A stretch of 46,638 nt of DNA from Muribaculaceae bacterium (lineage in GTDB: Bacteria > Bacteroidota > Bacteroidia > Bacteroidales > Muribaculaceae). The stretch lies in the NCBI GenBank assembly GCA_029060285.1, contig JAIDUH010000066.1:1-46638 (forward strand). The letters are read 5' to 3'. The notes beneath the pieces were generated by a model that saw nothing but the letters and a program-made list of their open reading frames with translations, made no database searches and was not told the DNA's origin. The position numbers were made by a program, and so were the translations under genes. Below, piece after piece: positions 26,571 to 35,131 of the stretch (the stretch's first letter is position 1; the number at the start of each line of letters is the position of its first letter).

Positions 26571-26615
26571 TATATAAAGTTTGTAAGAAATATGCGAGGA
26601 GAGAAAAATTTTTCT

Positions 26616-26623
26616 TAACTTTG
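26616..26623 (+). promoter_or_regulatory. Probable -7 element of the GH28 gene
   Basis: TAACTTTG matches TAnnTTTG, about 33 nt of leader to the chosen ATG. No TTTG lies 19-21 bases upstream. It lies 55 bp beyond the MITE-like element. Confidence 0.5.
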
Positions 26624-26662
26624 CAGAATACAAATTAATTGGAATCTACTCAGTTCAAATTT

Positions 26663-28051
26663 ATGAAAAATCTTAGAATATCTATCTTGCTTCTTTGCTT
26701 GCTTTTTACGCTTTCAACGCCGGCTGTAGCGAACCATCTTGAGTACGACGTTGCTCTGCGCGACAGTATTCTCGGCAATATATTAGGAGCAAGGATTTCA
26801 GAAAATACCGTGAGTATTCTCCGTTATGGCGCGAAAGGCGACGGAGTCAAGGATTGCCGGAAGGCTTTCGGTAAGGCAATGAAGGAGGCGGAGAAATCCG
26901 GTGGGGTACATATTATTGTGCCTGCCGGTGAGTATTTCATGGATGGTCCACTCCATCTTCAGAGCAATGTATGTATTGAGCTTGAGGAAGGCGCAGTGCT
27001 GAAATTCACCCCAGATCCGGAAAAGTATCCGATAGTGAACACAAGCTGGGAAGGAACATATCTTTATAATTACTCTCCGTTAATATATTGTTATAGACTC
27101 CATGACGTAGCCATTATCGGAAAGGGTACGATTGATGGAAATGCGATGTCGACATTTGCTACATGGAGACCGAGACAGAAACCTGCCCAAATGCGTAGTA
27201 GAGACATGAATCATTCATCTACCGACGTTTCAAAACGCTTATTCGGGGATGGTGACTGGCTGAGGCCTCATCTCATACAGTATTACGAATGCAGGAATAT
27301 AACTCTTGAAGGAGTAAAGATCATCAATTCCCCCTTCTGGTGTGTGCATCTACTAAGAAGCGAAAATATTATATGCCGTTCGCTGAGGTATGACGCAAAG
27401 CTCGTAAACAACGACGGTATCGACCCTGAAAGCTCACGCAATATCCTAATAGAGGATATATATTTCGACAACGGCGATGATAACATCGCCATCAAGAGCG
27501 GGCGCGACAACGACGGATGGAACGCATCCCCAAGCGAGAACATAGTGATACGCAACTGCCACTTCAAAGGCCTGCATGCCGTCGTGATAGGCAGTGAGAT
27601 GTCGGGAGGTGTAAGGAATGTCTTTGTCGAAGACTGCGACTATGCCGGTTACTGCAAACGCGGCATATATGTAAAGACCAATCCTGATAGAGGAGGATAT
27701 GTGAAAAATCTTTTTGTCAATAACTGCTGCTTCGACGAGGTGGAAGACCTCTTCTATGTGACAAGCAAATATGCCGGAGAAGGGCTTGACAGCAGTCACT
27801 TCTCAGAGATAGAAGGCATATATGTCAATGGACTTAGCTGCAGCAAGGCATCGCAGGCTGCTCTTGTGCTTCAAGGCACAAAACAGAAGCCAATCTCTAA
27901 TGTGATTTTTGATAATGTCAACGTAGGGGAGGCAAAGATAGGGGTGAGCTTTTCTGACACTAAAAATGTCCTGGTAGGGGAGTGCCATATCGGAGGCACT
28001 GTGGATGTCCCGACGCAGGTGACATCTAAAGACAACATATTCGGTCGTTGA
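26663..28051 (+). CDS. GH28 polygalacturonase-family enzyme, secreted
   Basis: 462 aa from ATG; an in-frame TTG at 26639 was rejected because the ATG gives a clean signal peptide (about 1-24). GH28 enzymes cut alpha-galacturonic-acid linkages of homogalacturonan or rhamnogalacturonan by inversion. The right-handed parallel beta-helix motifs are present: NNDGID (D251), GDDNIAIKSG (D272, D273), His305 in LHAVVIGSE and RGIYVKTN (R333, K338). The divergent GH35-GH2 operon suggests joint breakdown of a galactose-decorated pectin such as rhamnogalacturonan I. Confidence 0.92.
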   Translation: MKNLRISILLLCLLFTLSTPAVANHLEYDVALRDSILGNILGARISENTVSILRYGAKGDGVKDCRKAFGKAMKEAEKSGGVHIIVPAGEYFMDGPLHLQSNVCIELEEGAVLKFTPDPEKYPIVNTSWEGTYLYNYSPLIYCYRLHDVAIIGKGTIDGNAMSTFATWRPRQKPAQMRSRDMNHSSTDVSKRLFGDGDWLRPHLIQYYECRNITLEGVKIINSPFWCVHLLRSENIICRSLRYDAKLVNNDGIDPESSRNILIEDIYFDNGDDNIAIKSGRDNDGWNASPSENIVIRNCHFKGLHAVVIGSEMSGGVRNVFVEDCDYAGYCKRGIYVKTNPDRGGYVKNLFVNNCCFDEVEDLFYVTSKYAGEGLDSSHFSEIEGIYVNGLSCSKASQAALVLQGTKQKPISNVIFDNVNVGEAKIGVSFSDTKNVLVGECHIGGTVDVPTQVTSKDNIFGR

Positions 28052-28074
28052 ATAATATAAGGGCCGTGGATTTA

Positions 28075-28110
28075 AAGCGAGGACCTTGCCGGCAAGCAGA
28101 GTTCTCGCTT
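28075..28110. terminator. Convergent hairpin between the GH28 and DUF4954 genes
   Basis: Outer stem AAGCGAG (28075-28081) with CTCGCTT (28104-28110) encloses the palindrome CTTGCCGGCAAG. No T run follows on the plus strand, so it may act as a barrier or RNA stabiliser rather than a strict intrinsic terminator. Confidence 0.6.
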
Positions 28111-28123
28111 ATTCATATATAGG

Positions 28124-29797
28124 CTATAGGAAGGAGAGCATGTCGTTTTCCTTGGCTATCTGGGTGAGGCTGTTTTTGAGGTCTTTTTCCACAAGTGCAT
28201 CAAATTCAGGAGCCCTGAGTGCAGAGATAGATGGAGAGTCGATGCTGTCTTTCATTCGGTCTGCCATCCAAAGCTGTTCGTTGATGTCGAAGTCTTTGGC
28301 TGCCTTGTCGAGAGCCTTCTCCATTTCCTTGATGCTTCCGGCATTGATCACTTCATTGAAATTTGATTCGGATATTATCTGTCCTGACAGGTCAACCCAT
28401 CTGCGTGATAGTTTTCCGGCGTTCTTTGCATCCTCAGAGATTCCTTTCTCCTTAAGGGACTGAAGATATTTGCAAAGAGCCAACTCATATAGTTTAAGCC
28501 CTTTTTCCAGTGAAGACTTTTTTATCTTGAATCCCTTGTGTCCGACATATCCATCAGGATCAGCAGGCACAGAAAGAAGATTATCCGATACTTTCATTGC
28601 GTCAAGGATCATATTCACGGTGTAGGGATTGAGTGTATTGTAAGTGATACGGTCATGTAGTTCAACTCCGGTATTTAGCCGGCGGTCACGCTTTGGCCAT
28701 TTCTCTTCATCCCTTTTTAATCCGAAGCTCTTAAGCATGGCTCCAGGCACAACGATGGTTTTTCCATCCTTATCTCCGAACAGATATGAGAAAGGAAATT
28801 CCGAAGTGTCAGGATGAGTCTTATGTTCACCCATCACCAATGAGTATGCTCCGATACGGGAGCCGTGCATAATGTAAGAATTTGACGCGGTCTTTACTCC
28901 TCTTTCCAGAATGCCCCAATGCACAGGTCCAAGTTTATACATATGATTACTCATATTGGTTCCGGAGCCTGCATTCATGAACGCAGCCTGGCAACCTATG
29001 AGCAGCGAACTCTTGTGCATGCTGACGCTGTAGGGCCCTGCAAGCACTGCACAAGCCTCTCCATTTTCCATTGAGCAATTGGCGAAGAATAAGGAGTCGT
29101 GCGACGTAAAACCTTTGTCGATAATGCTTCCCTGACCGACATAAGTGTTTCTCAGAAGTGCACCTCCACTGACAATTGCATCCTCAATGATAAAGTTTTC
29201 TGCATCCACGCCTTGCCCGACGAAAGCCATTGCAGACTTTTCTTTTGATGCTTCGCAGAATGCATTGTTGACGATGCTTCCATTATGGAGTCGTGCGGCG
29301 CCATTTATCTTCGCTCCGGGCCATACTCGAATGTCGGAAAGCGGTCCGCAGTTCAGCAGTTCCGCTCTGTCACCGATCTCGGGTAAATCAGGAAGCTCTT
29401 GTATATGTTTTTCAATGAGCGGAAGAAGTTTCTTTTTTGCAAAATCAGGCTTTCGAGCCGCAATCGTTGCAATCTGAGCGGAAATGCCGGGATATATTAT
29501 AACGGGACGTGAACCTGTTTCGTCAAGCACAGCAACCTCCGTTCCTATTCCATAGGAAGAATCAGGAGCATTTTTGATTGATGCTACGTTAACAATCTTG
29601 ACATTGTCCCCAATCCTGACATTAGACAAACCTCCGGGCACATTTATGATCTCTGCATTGGCTCCAATTGTGACTGGTCCACTGAAATATACATTTCGTA
29701 TCCTATTGAGATCAGTGCCTTCCGAGATCTTCACCAAGTCCCAATCATCGGCAATGCAACCTTGTTTTTCAAGTGTCTCTATCGCATCATTTTTCAT
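28124..29797 (-). CDS. DUF4954 protein with left-handed beta-helix
   Basis: 557 aa from the ATG at 29795-29797; a GTG two codons upstream is also possible. It is similar to Bacteroidota DUF4954 proteins: an N-terminal CIADDW, then hexapeptide-type repeats characteristic of a left-handed parallel beta-helix (VYFSGPVTIGANAEI, GLSNVRIGDNVKI, NTYVGQGSIIDKGF). The conserved core includes NGEACAVLAGPYSV, NAGSGTNMSNHMYKLGPVHWG and PFSYLFGDKDGKTIVVPG. Such helices occur in acyl- and nucleotidyl-transferases, but no reaction is known for this family. It lies 79 bp downstream of hflX on the same strand. Confidence 0.85.
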   Translation of the reverse strand: MKNDAIETLEKQGCIADDWDLVKISEGTDLNRIRNVYFSGPVTIGANAEIINVPGGLSNVRIGDNVKIVNVASIKNAPDSSYGIGTEVAVLDETGSRPVIIYPGISAQIATIAARKPDFAKKKLLPLIEKHIQELPDLPEIGDRAELLNCGPLSDIRVWPGAKINGAARLHNGSIVNNAFCEASKEKSAMAFVGQGVDAENFIIEDAIVSGGALLRNTYVGQGSIIDKGFTSHDSLFFANCSMENGEACAVLAGPYSVSMHKSSLLIGCQAAFMNAGSGTNMSNHMYKLGPVHWGILERGVKTASNSYIMHGSRIGAYSLVMGEHKTHPDTSEFPFSYLFGDKDGKTIVVPGAMLKSFGLKRDEEKWPKRDRRLNTGVELHDRITYNTLNPYTVNMILDAMKVSDNLLSVPADPDGYVGHKGFKIKKSSLEKGLKLYELALCKYLQSLKEKGISEDAKNAGKLSRRWVDLSGQIISESNFNEVINAGSIKEMEKALDKAAKDFDINEQLWMADRMKDSIDSPSISALRAPEFDALVEKDLKNSLTQIAKENDMLSFL

Positions 29798-29842
29798 ATC
29801 CACACATACTCCTTTCTTCAGCCCTCTAATACTGCGGTTGCT

Positions 29843-29885
29843 TGATCATTAATGGTTGATCGTTAATTATCTATCGTTATTCGTT
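29843..29885. repeat. Degenerate ATCGTTA-type short repeats
   Basis: The hflX 3' end and the gap before the DUF4954 gene contain imperfect copies of GATCGTTA / TATCGTTA / TTCGTTA. Low-complexity AT-rich filler; function unknown. Confidence 0.4.
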
Positions 29886-31106
29886 ACCAAGGTTTTCATC
29901 ATATTTCTGGAAAAGAAAATCATTATAGGGAAATCTTTCCACATGAATCTCCTTCGCTTTCTCATAGAGAAGTTCTTTCAGTTGGTCGATGTTGATCTTG
30001 TCTTTTGCCGAGATAAAGACGCAGTTGTTGTTCATTTTTGCCATCCAGGTCTTCTTGAAGTCTTCAAGACTCATGTTTTCCCGAGTTGCCGGAGTCAGGT
30101 CATCAGGGTCCTTTGGAGTGTATTTGAATGCGTCAATTTTATTGAAGACAAGAATCTGTGGCTTTTGAGCAGCTCCGCACACTTCGCTCAGCGTTTTGTC
30201 TACCACCTCGATCTGCTCCTCGAAATTCGGATGGCTCACGTCGACTACATGCATAAGTAAATCAGCTTCCCTCACCTCATCGAGAGTAGACTTGAATGAA
30301 TTGACGAGATGCGTCGGAAGCTTGCGGATAAATCCGACGGTGTCAGAAAGAAGGAATGGCAGATTGTCGATTGTCACCTTTCTGACAGTCGTGTCAAGGG
30401 TTGCAAAGAGCTTGTTTTCGGCAAATACATCGCTCTTGCTTAGTAGATTCATGATTGTCGACTTGCCGACGTTGGTATATCCCACGAGAGCGACACGTGT
30501 CATGTTCCCTCGGTTTTTCCTTTGGATGCTTTTCTGCTTGTCAATGTCTTTCAGTTCCTCCTTAAGACGCGATATCTTGTCAAGAATTATGCGTCGGTCA
30601 GTCTCTATCTGTGTTTCGCCTGGTCCGCGCATTCCGATACCGCCACGTTGCCTTTCAAGGTGGGTCCACATTCGGGTCAGACGAGGAAGCAGATACTGAT
30701 ATTGTGCCAATTCCACCTGGGTCCTTGCTGTAGCTGTCTGGGCTCTTTTTGCAAAAATGTCGAGAATAAGACTTGTGCGGTCGAGTATCTTCACTTTTAG
30801 TTCCCTCTCGATATTAAGCACCTGCTTCGACGACAGGTCATCATCGAAGATTACAAGTCCTATCTCATGATCTTCCACATATTTGCGTATCTCTTCCAGC
30901 TTGCCTGTGCCTACGTATGTGCGCGGATTAGGATAATCCAGTTTCTGGATAAATCTTTTTTCCGGTTCTGCACCGGCCGTTTGGGCAAGGAACTCAAGCT
31001 CGTCGAGATATTCATTCACTTTGGCTTCGCTTTGCTTTTGCGTGATAAGGCCCACAAGCACTGTGCGCTCGTTTTCTTCTTTATTTATAATGTTATCTTC
31101 TATCAT
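29877..31106 (-). CDS. hflX: GTPase HflX
   Basis: 409 aa. HflX binds the large ribosomal subunit and splits or rescues stalled ribosomes. An N-terminal HflX domain (about 14-195) with the signature GPGETQIETD (161-170) is followed by the G domain: P-loop GYTNVGKS (209-216), DTVGF (255-259) and NKID. Length is normal for the family. It lies after the pepD operon terminator; no consensus promoter was recognised in the 88-bp gap. Confidence 0.95.
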   Translation of the reverse strand: MIEDNIINKEENERTVLVGLITQKQSEAKVNEYLDELEFLAQTAGAEPEKRFIQKLDYPNPRTYVGTGKLEEIRKYVEDHEIGLVIFDDDLSSKQVLNIERELKVKILDRTSLILDIFAKRAQTATARTQVELAQYQYLLPRLTRMWTHLERQRGGIGMRGPGETQIETDRRIILDKISRLKEELKDIDKQKSIQRKNRGNMTRVALVGYTNVGKSTIMNLLSKSDVFAENKLFATLDTTVRKVTIDNLPFLLSDTVGFIRKLPTHLVNSFKSTLDEVREADLLMHVVDVSHPNFEEQIEVVDKTLSEVCGAAQKPQILVFNKIDAFKYTPKDPDDLTPATRENMSLEDFKKTWMAKMNNNCVFISAKDKINIDQLKELLYEKAKEIHVERFPYNDFLFQKYDENLGNE

Positions 31107-31135
31107 GAGATATTCTTACTTTCTATCGTCTTGTT

Positions 31136-31158
31136 AATGTTTATATATGATAAACATT
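31136..31158. repeat. Perfect AT-rich inverted repeat before hflX
   Basis: AATGTTTAT-ATATG-ATAAACATT (9-bp arms) between the pepD terminator and hflX. It could be an operator or part of the terminator region. Confidence 0.4.
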
Positions 31159-31161
31159 TTA

Positions 31162-31188
31162 CGCCCCCCGCTGGTTGCACGGAGGGCG
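31162..31188 (-). terminator. Terminator-like hairpin after the pepD operon
   Basis: A GC-rich 9-bp stem with one G.U pair on the minus strand (31162-31170 with 31180-31188), followed by AAAATGTTTAT, only a weak T tract. Confidence 0.65.
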
Positions 31189-31194
31189 CATATA

Positions 31195-32652
31195 TTAAGC
31201 AAGCCGCGCGAGCAGGTCGGTAAGGAATTTCCAGTATTCTTCTACCGACGGAATGTAAGCCTTTTCGTTGGGGCTGTGAATATCCTTAAGTGTCGGGCCA
31301 AAAGAAATCATATCCATTCCGGGCATCTTTTCAAGGAAGATACCACATTCAAGCCCGGCATGCAGGGCCTCGACTTTCGGCGCATACCCGAAAAGGTCCT
31401 TGAAACTTTCTTCTGCTGTCTTGAGAAGTTTGCTGTCTGGGTTAGGGGCCCAGCCGACGCTTGGATCATTGGTGACTACTACACAACCGATATTTTCGTA
31501 AAGAGCTGTGATTCGATCTGTGATTTCCTCACGTTTGCTGTCGACGGATGAACGTTGATGGGTAGTGACGACTACCTTGTCGTCGCCTTCCTTATGGACG
31601 CTTGCAAGATTGGAGGAAGTTTCTACGAGCCCCGGCACTGCAAGGCTCATGCCCTGTACTCCATTTGGTGTGCCAAAGATTGTAGACACCAATGGATTGA
31701 CGTATTCTTCTGCTATCATACGCGCCGGTTTCTCTCGCATTGCAACGGAGAACGTAAATGAATCCCCTTCTGCGAGCCGGAGTTCATCATGGATAGTGGA
31801 ATTATAAATCTCAGCCATCTTTTCAAATGCTTCTTCGTTGCCTGCAGGGATGCCGACAAGGGCTTTTGCTTCGCGAGGTATGGCATTAGGAAGTCCACCT
31901 CCTTGGAAGTCGCTGAGCATAAGGGCGCCGAATTCATCTTCAGCAAGCCAAAGGAAGCGGGCGAGCAACTGGTTGGCATTGCCTCTTCCTAAGTGTATTT
32001 CCATGCCGGAATGTCCCCCTTTCAAGTGGTCGATATGCACTTCATACCAATCGAAGCCTTCAGGCGCTTCCACTTCTTCCATCGGGTAAGTGGCAACTGT
32101 GCACATTGATCCGGCACACCCTATCACTATCATTCCATGCTCCTCTGAATCAAGGTTGAGAAGTATCCTGCCGCTTACAAGGCTTGCGTCAAGCCCGGTC
32201 GCACCGGTGAGACCTTGCTCTTCATCTACGGTGAATACTGCCTCGATGGGTCCGTGCACGAGATCCGGATCTATCATTGCAGCCATTGCTGAAGCGCACC
32301 CAAGGCCATTGTCAGCTCCAAGGGTCGTGCCTTCAGCACGTACCCAATCGCCTTCCACGACTGTCTTGATCGGGTCCTTAAGAAAATCATGCTCTACGTC
32401 GCCACGCTTTTCTGCTACCATGTCCTGATGGCCTTGGAGCACGACAGTAGGTGCGTTTTCATGTCCCTGAGTGGCAGGACAATACATCACGACGTTGCCA
32501 ACTTCGTCGGTGGCATATCTAAGGCCATGGCGCTCTGCCCACCCTACGAGAAAATCTTTCATCCGGTCAAGATGATGAGTAGGGCGGGGCACTTTTGTTA
32601 TTTCATCGAAGCATTCCCATACGAGCTTCGGCTTAAGGTCAGTAATTTTCAT
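31195..32652 (-). CDS. pepD: Xaa-His/cytosol dipeptidase PepD (M20C), copy 1
   Basis: 485 aa. This di-zinc aminopeptidase-type enzyme cleaves unblocked dipeptides in the cytoplasm. Metal ligands and catalytic residues are in place: H75 and D77 in GHQDMV, D114 in LGADNG, E144-E145 in VDEEQG and D168 in LNLDSE. It has the same length and colinear residue numbering as the copy at 33461-34918, so the two are paralogues. It is the third gene of an operon whose start overlaps the muramidase stop by four bases (ATGA). Confidence 0.95.
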   Translation of the reverse strand: MKITDLKPKLVWECFDEITKVPRPTHHLDRMKDFLVGWAERHGLRYATDEVGNVVMYCPATQGHENAPTVVLQGHQDMVAEKRGDVEHDFLKDPIKTVVEGDWVRAEGTTLGADNGLGCASAMAAMIDPDLVHGPIEAVFTVDEEQGLTGATGLDASLVSGRILLNLDSEEHGMIVIGCAGSMCTVATYPMEEVEAPEGFDWYEVHIDHLKGGHSGMEIHLGRGNANQLLARFLWLAEDEFGALMLSDFQGGGLPNAIPREAKALVGIPAGNEEAFEKMAEIYNSTIHDELRLAEGDSFTFSVAMREKPARMIAEEYVNPLVSTIFGTPNGVQGMSLAVPGLVETSSNLASVHKEGDDKVVVTTHQRSSVDSKREEITDRITALYENIGCVVVTNDPSVGWAPNPDSKLLKTAEESFKDLFGYAPKVEALHAGLECGIFLEKMPGMDMISFGPTLKDIHSPNEKAYIPSVEEYWKFLTDLLARLA

Positions 32653-33464
32653 TTCTTATCTTGTGTTTTGTCTGTCTTTTTTTCTGAACCCTTGTTCTTA
32701 AAATTCGCGTATTCCTTTGCCATCCGTGTATGATAGCCTCGTTTTGCATAAGAAGGACCATTGTATTTCCTTGCAAAAGCGGCCCAGTCTTTCTTCTTAA
32801 GGGATTCAAGCATGCCTGCGTTGCGGATGAAGACAGCAAACATTTCAAGTTGTCGGAATTCTGATTCGCAAACCTTTTCCACCATTTCTTCTACACTCTG
32901 GCAGCCGCACAGCTTATAGTTGAACCCACCTATCTGAAACATACCCCAGTAGGTGCCCATATCCGCTGCATCAGCATTGATCTTCCGGGCATTGGTGAGA
33001 GATGTCCATTCCTTGAGGGGATATCCCGAGAGTCCAGAGGGCACTTTGGCATTTGTCAGCTTTCTGCCTTTGGTCTTCCCTTTGTATTTGTTGAATAGAG
33101 ACTGGACGTAATTAGCCACAGGTACTCCCGGAGCCCAAAAACCTTCAAGCTTAGGTCCCGCTTCGATCTTGACAACTGCTTTGATTGCCGCCACCTCAAC
33201 TCCGAGTTCCTTTGCAACGATATTGAAGTCTTCATCCGTAAGGGTCTCGTATCTGACTTTGGAATCCCCTTCCGGCATTGAGGTCATGACCAACTCGACA
33301 ATATCTTCAGCTTCTTTGTTGAGGCTGCTGTCGGGACGCTCTTCTGTCTTTGCAGTGTTCTGAGGAGTGGAGCTTGCTCTTTTTGTCCTTCTGCGGGCGC
33401 AATCCGCATTGAATGTGGATACGCCCAGAAAGACTATCATGGCAATTAGAATACAGCGCCTCAT
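32649..33464 (-). CDS. Secreted N-acetylmuramidase-like protein (PF11860 type)
   Basis: 271 aa with an N-terminal signal peptide (about 1-20). The core from about residue 75 resembles the N-acetylmuramidase domain once called DUF3380: AAIKAVVKIEAG with probable catalytic E101, then DMGTYWGMFQIGGFNYKLCGCQSVEEMVEKV, FAVFIRNAGMLESL and KDWAAFARKYNGPSYAKRGYHTRMAKEY. The C-terminus is a Lys-rich tail. It overlaps both neighbours by four bases, so it is coupled to two cytosolic dipeptidases. The domain is otherwise common in phage endolysins; no phage genes are present here. It would cut the glycan strand of peptidoglycan outside the cytoplasm. Confidence 0.82.
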   Translation of the reverse strand: MRRCILIAMIVFLGVSTFNADCARRRTKRASSTPQNTAKTEERPDSSLNKEAEDIVELVMTSMPEGDSKVRYETLTDEDFNIVAKELGVEVAAIKAVVKIEAGPKLEGFWAPGVPVANYVQSLFNKYKGKTKGRKLTNAKVPSGLSGYPLKEWTSLTNARKINADAADMGTYWGMFQIGGFNYKLCGCQSVEEMVEKVCESEFRQLEMFAVFIRNAGMLESLKKKDWAAFARKYNGPSYAKRGYHTRMAKEYANFKNKGSEKKTDKTQDKK

Positions 33465-34918
33465 GACTTCGCCGTTTTTTCGAGAGTCAGGCAGAGGTGC
33501 TTCCAGAATTTTTCTACAGTCGGGATAAGAAGTTGCTCGTCGGGTGAGTGTACACCTGTCATAGTCGGACCGAAGCTGACCATGTCAAGATGAGGATACT
33601 TGTCGAGGAATAGGCCGCACTCCAAGCCTGCATGAATGGCTTTGATGGCGGGTTTGACACCGAAGAGTTCCTCATATGCCTCTGCAGCTGTCTTCATGAT
33701 CGGAGAGTTCATGTTGGGTGCCCATCCGGGATAACCGTCCGAGTGATCTACTTTTGCACCTGCGAGCTGGAAGTGGGCTTCCACTTGATGAGCGATGTCA
33801 TACTTGCGGCTTTCTACGCTTGATCTCTGCGATGTGGTGACTTTGATTTTGTTGTCTTCTGCCATCTTCACGGCAGCCAGGTTGGTCGAAGTCTCTACAA
33901 GGCCTTCAATGTCGCGGCTCATGGAAATCACTCCGTGGGGAGCGCTGTATAGAGCCCTGACGAGTGCAAGCGATGTGGTCTGGTCAATGCAGTATTCTGG
34001 CTTTGCAGTCTCTTCAATTGTAATTTTTACTGAAGGCTCTATCCCTGCATATTCTTTTTCAATCTCTGCCGAATAATCAGCAAGCGCAGCTTTCACGTCG
34101 TCGGCAAGTTTTGTCTCGATTCCGAAAATGGCATGGGCTTCGCGCGGTATGGCATTGCGCAGGTTGCCTCCGTCAAATTCTACAAGCTCAAGGTTCCATT
34201 TCTGAGAACAGTTCCAAAGGAAGCGTGCTACGAGTTTGTTGGCATTGGCCCTTCCAAGATGTATGTCGCCACCTGAATGTCCGCCGAGCAGACCGCTTAC
34301 GCTGACTTTGAGATATGTGAAATGGTCAGGGGCAAGCGAACGCTTGTATTCAAACCAAGCAGTTGTGTCGATACCTCCGGCACAACCCACGAAAATCTCA
34401 CCGTCATCCTCAGAGTCAAGATTCAGGAGAATATTGCCGCCAAGCATATCTTCGCCCAAATTCTGGGCTCCTTCAAGTCCGATCTCTTCATTGACTGTAA
34501 ACAGGGCTTCTACCGGACCATGCTTGAGGGTGGGGTCGATCATGACTGCCATGGCTGCTGCAATTCCTATGCCGTTGTCTGCGCCTAATGTGGTGCCGCG
34601 GGCCTTTACCCATTCGCCGTCTATGTATGTCTCGATAGGGTCTTTCAGGAAATCATGTTCTACATCACCGTTCTTTTCTGCTACCATGTCCATATGTGCC
34701 TGCAGGATCACTGTCGGTGCATTCTCGAGTCCCGGGGTAGCATCCTTGTGCATAAGCACGTTGCCGCATTCATCGGTCTTCACTGCTACATTGTGCTTCT
34801 TTGCGAAGTCAATGAGAAACTCTCTGATCTGCTCTTCATGGCAGGAGGGACGCGGAACCTTTGTCACTTCGTCGAAGCATTTCCAGATAAGTTCCGGTTT
34901 AAGGTCTTTTACTTCCAT
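33461..34918 (-). CDS. pepD: Xaa-His/cytosol dipeptidase PepD (M20C), copy 2
   Basis: 485 aa. First gene of the pepD-muramidase-pepD operon, with a consensus promoter 64 bp upstream. Catalytic and metal positions match copy 1: H75/D77 in AHMDMV, D114 in LGADNG and E144-E145 in VNEEIG. The middle and C-terminal regions differ from copy 1 (for example VSVSGLLGGHSGGDIHLGR against VHIDHLKGGHSGMEIHLGR), which suggests an old duplication with possible change in dipeptide preference. No signal peptide, so it acts in the cytoplasm. Confidence 0.95.
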   Translation of the reverse strand: MEVKDLKPELIWKCFDEVTKVPRPSCHEEQIREFLIDFAKKHNVAVKTDECGNVLMHKDATPGLENAPTVILQAHMDMVAEKNGDVEHDFLKDPIETYIDGEWVKARGTTLGADNGIGIAAAMAVMIDPTLKHGPVEALFTVNEEIGLEGAQNLGEDMLGGNILLNLDSEDDGEIFVGCAGGIDTTAWFEYKRSLAPDHFTYLKVSVSGLLGGHSGGDIHLGRANANKLVARFLWNCSQKWNLELVEFDGGNLRNAIPREAHAIFGIETKLADDVKAALADYSAEIEKEYAGIEPSVKITIEETAKPEYCIDQTTSLALVRALYSAPHGVISMSRDIEGLVETSTNLAAVKMAEDNKIKVTTSQRSSVESRKYDIAHQVEAHFQLAGAKVDHSDGYPGWAPNMNSPIMKTAAEAYEELFGVKPAIKAIHAGLECGLFLDKYPHLDMVSFGPTMTGVHSPDEQLLIPTVEKFWKHLCLTLEKTAKS

Positions 34919-34981
34919 TTTTTCCGTTGTTTTTTATGATATTTTAGTTAGTTTCGAAGGTCGCCATTCATTTTCAGACCT

Positions 34982-35013
34982 CAAAGATATGAAATTTATT
35001 TGATTTTAACAAA
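34982..35013 (-). promoter_or_regulatory. Promoter of the pepD-muramidase-pepD operon
   Basis: TTTG (35010-35013), 20 bases, TATCTTTG (34982-34989) on the minus strand: exact consensus, leader about 58 nt. Confidence 0.8.
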
Positions 35014-35052
35014 TCTTTTACATTTCTTATCGCTCTAATCACGATTTTTTAT

Positions 35053-35060
35053 TAATTTTG
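35053..35060 (+). promoter_or_regulatory. Probable -7 element of the OmpH-like gene
   Basis: TAATTTTG, with no good TTTG at the required distance. Leader about 65 nt. Confidence 0.45.
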
Positions 35061-35131
35061 CATTCGGATAGCGCCTTCTTGGAGAATGGTCGCTCTTATA
35101 GCAAATAATAATCAAACACAAATATAGAATA

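Larger units (their letters stand above)
26170..26662. other. Divergent control region of the glycan-degrading locus
   Basis: About 490 bp between the GH35-GH2 operon and the GH28 gene. In order: GH35 promoter (26213-26244), an AT-rich spacer, a tandem array of about 23-bp units (26291-26427), a 106-bp MITE-like element (26456-26561), and the GH28 promoter. No ORF is supported. No regulator gene is nearby. Confidence 0.8.

Noticed and set aside
32649..33464. A phage lysis gene, because the muramidase domain is common in endolysins
   Set aside because: It has a signal peptide and overlaps two housekeeping-type dipeptidase genes; no holin, tail or other phage gene is present.
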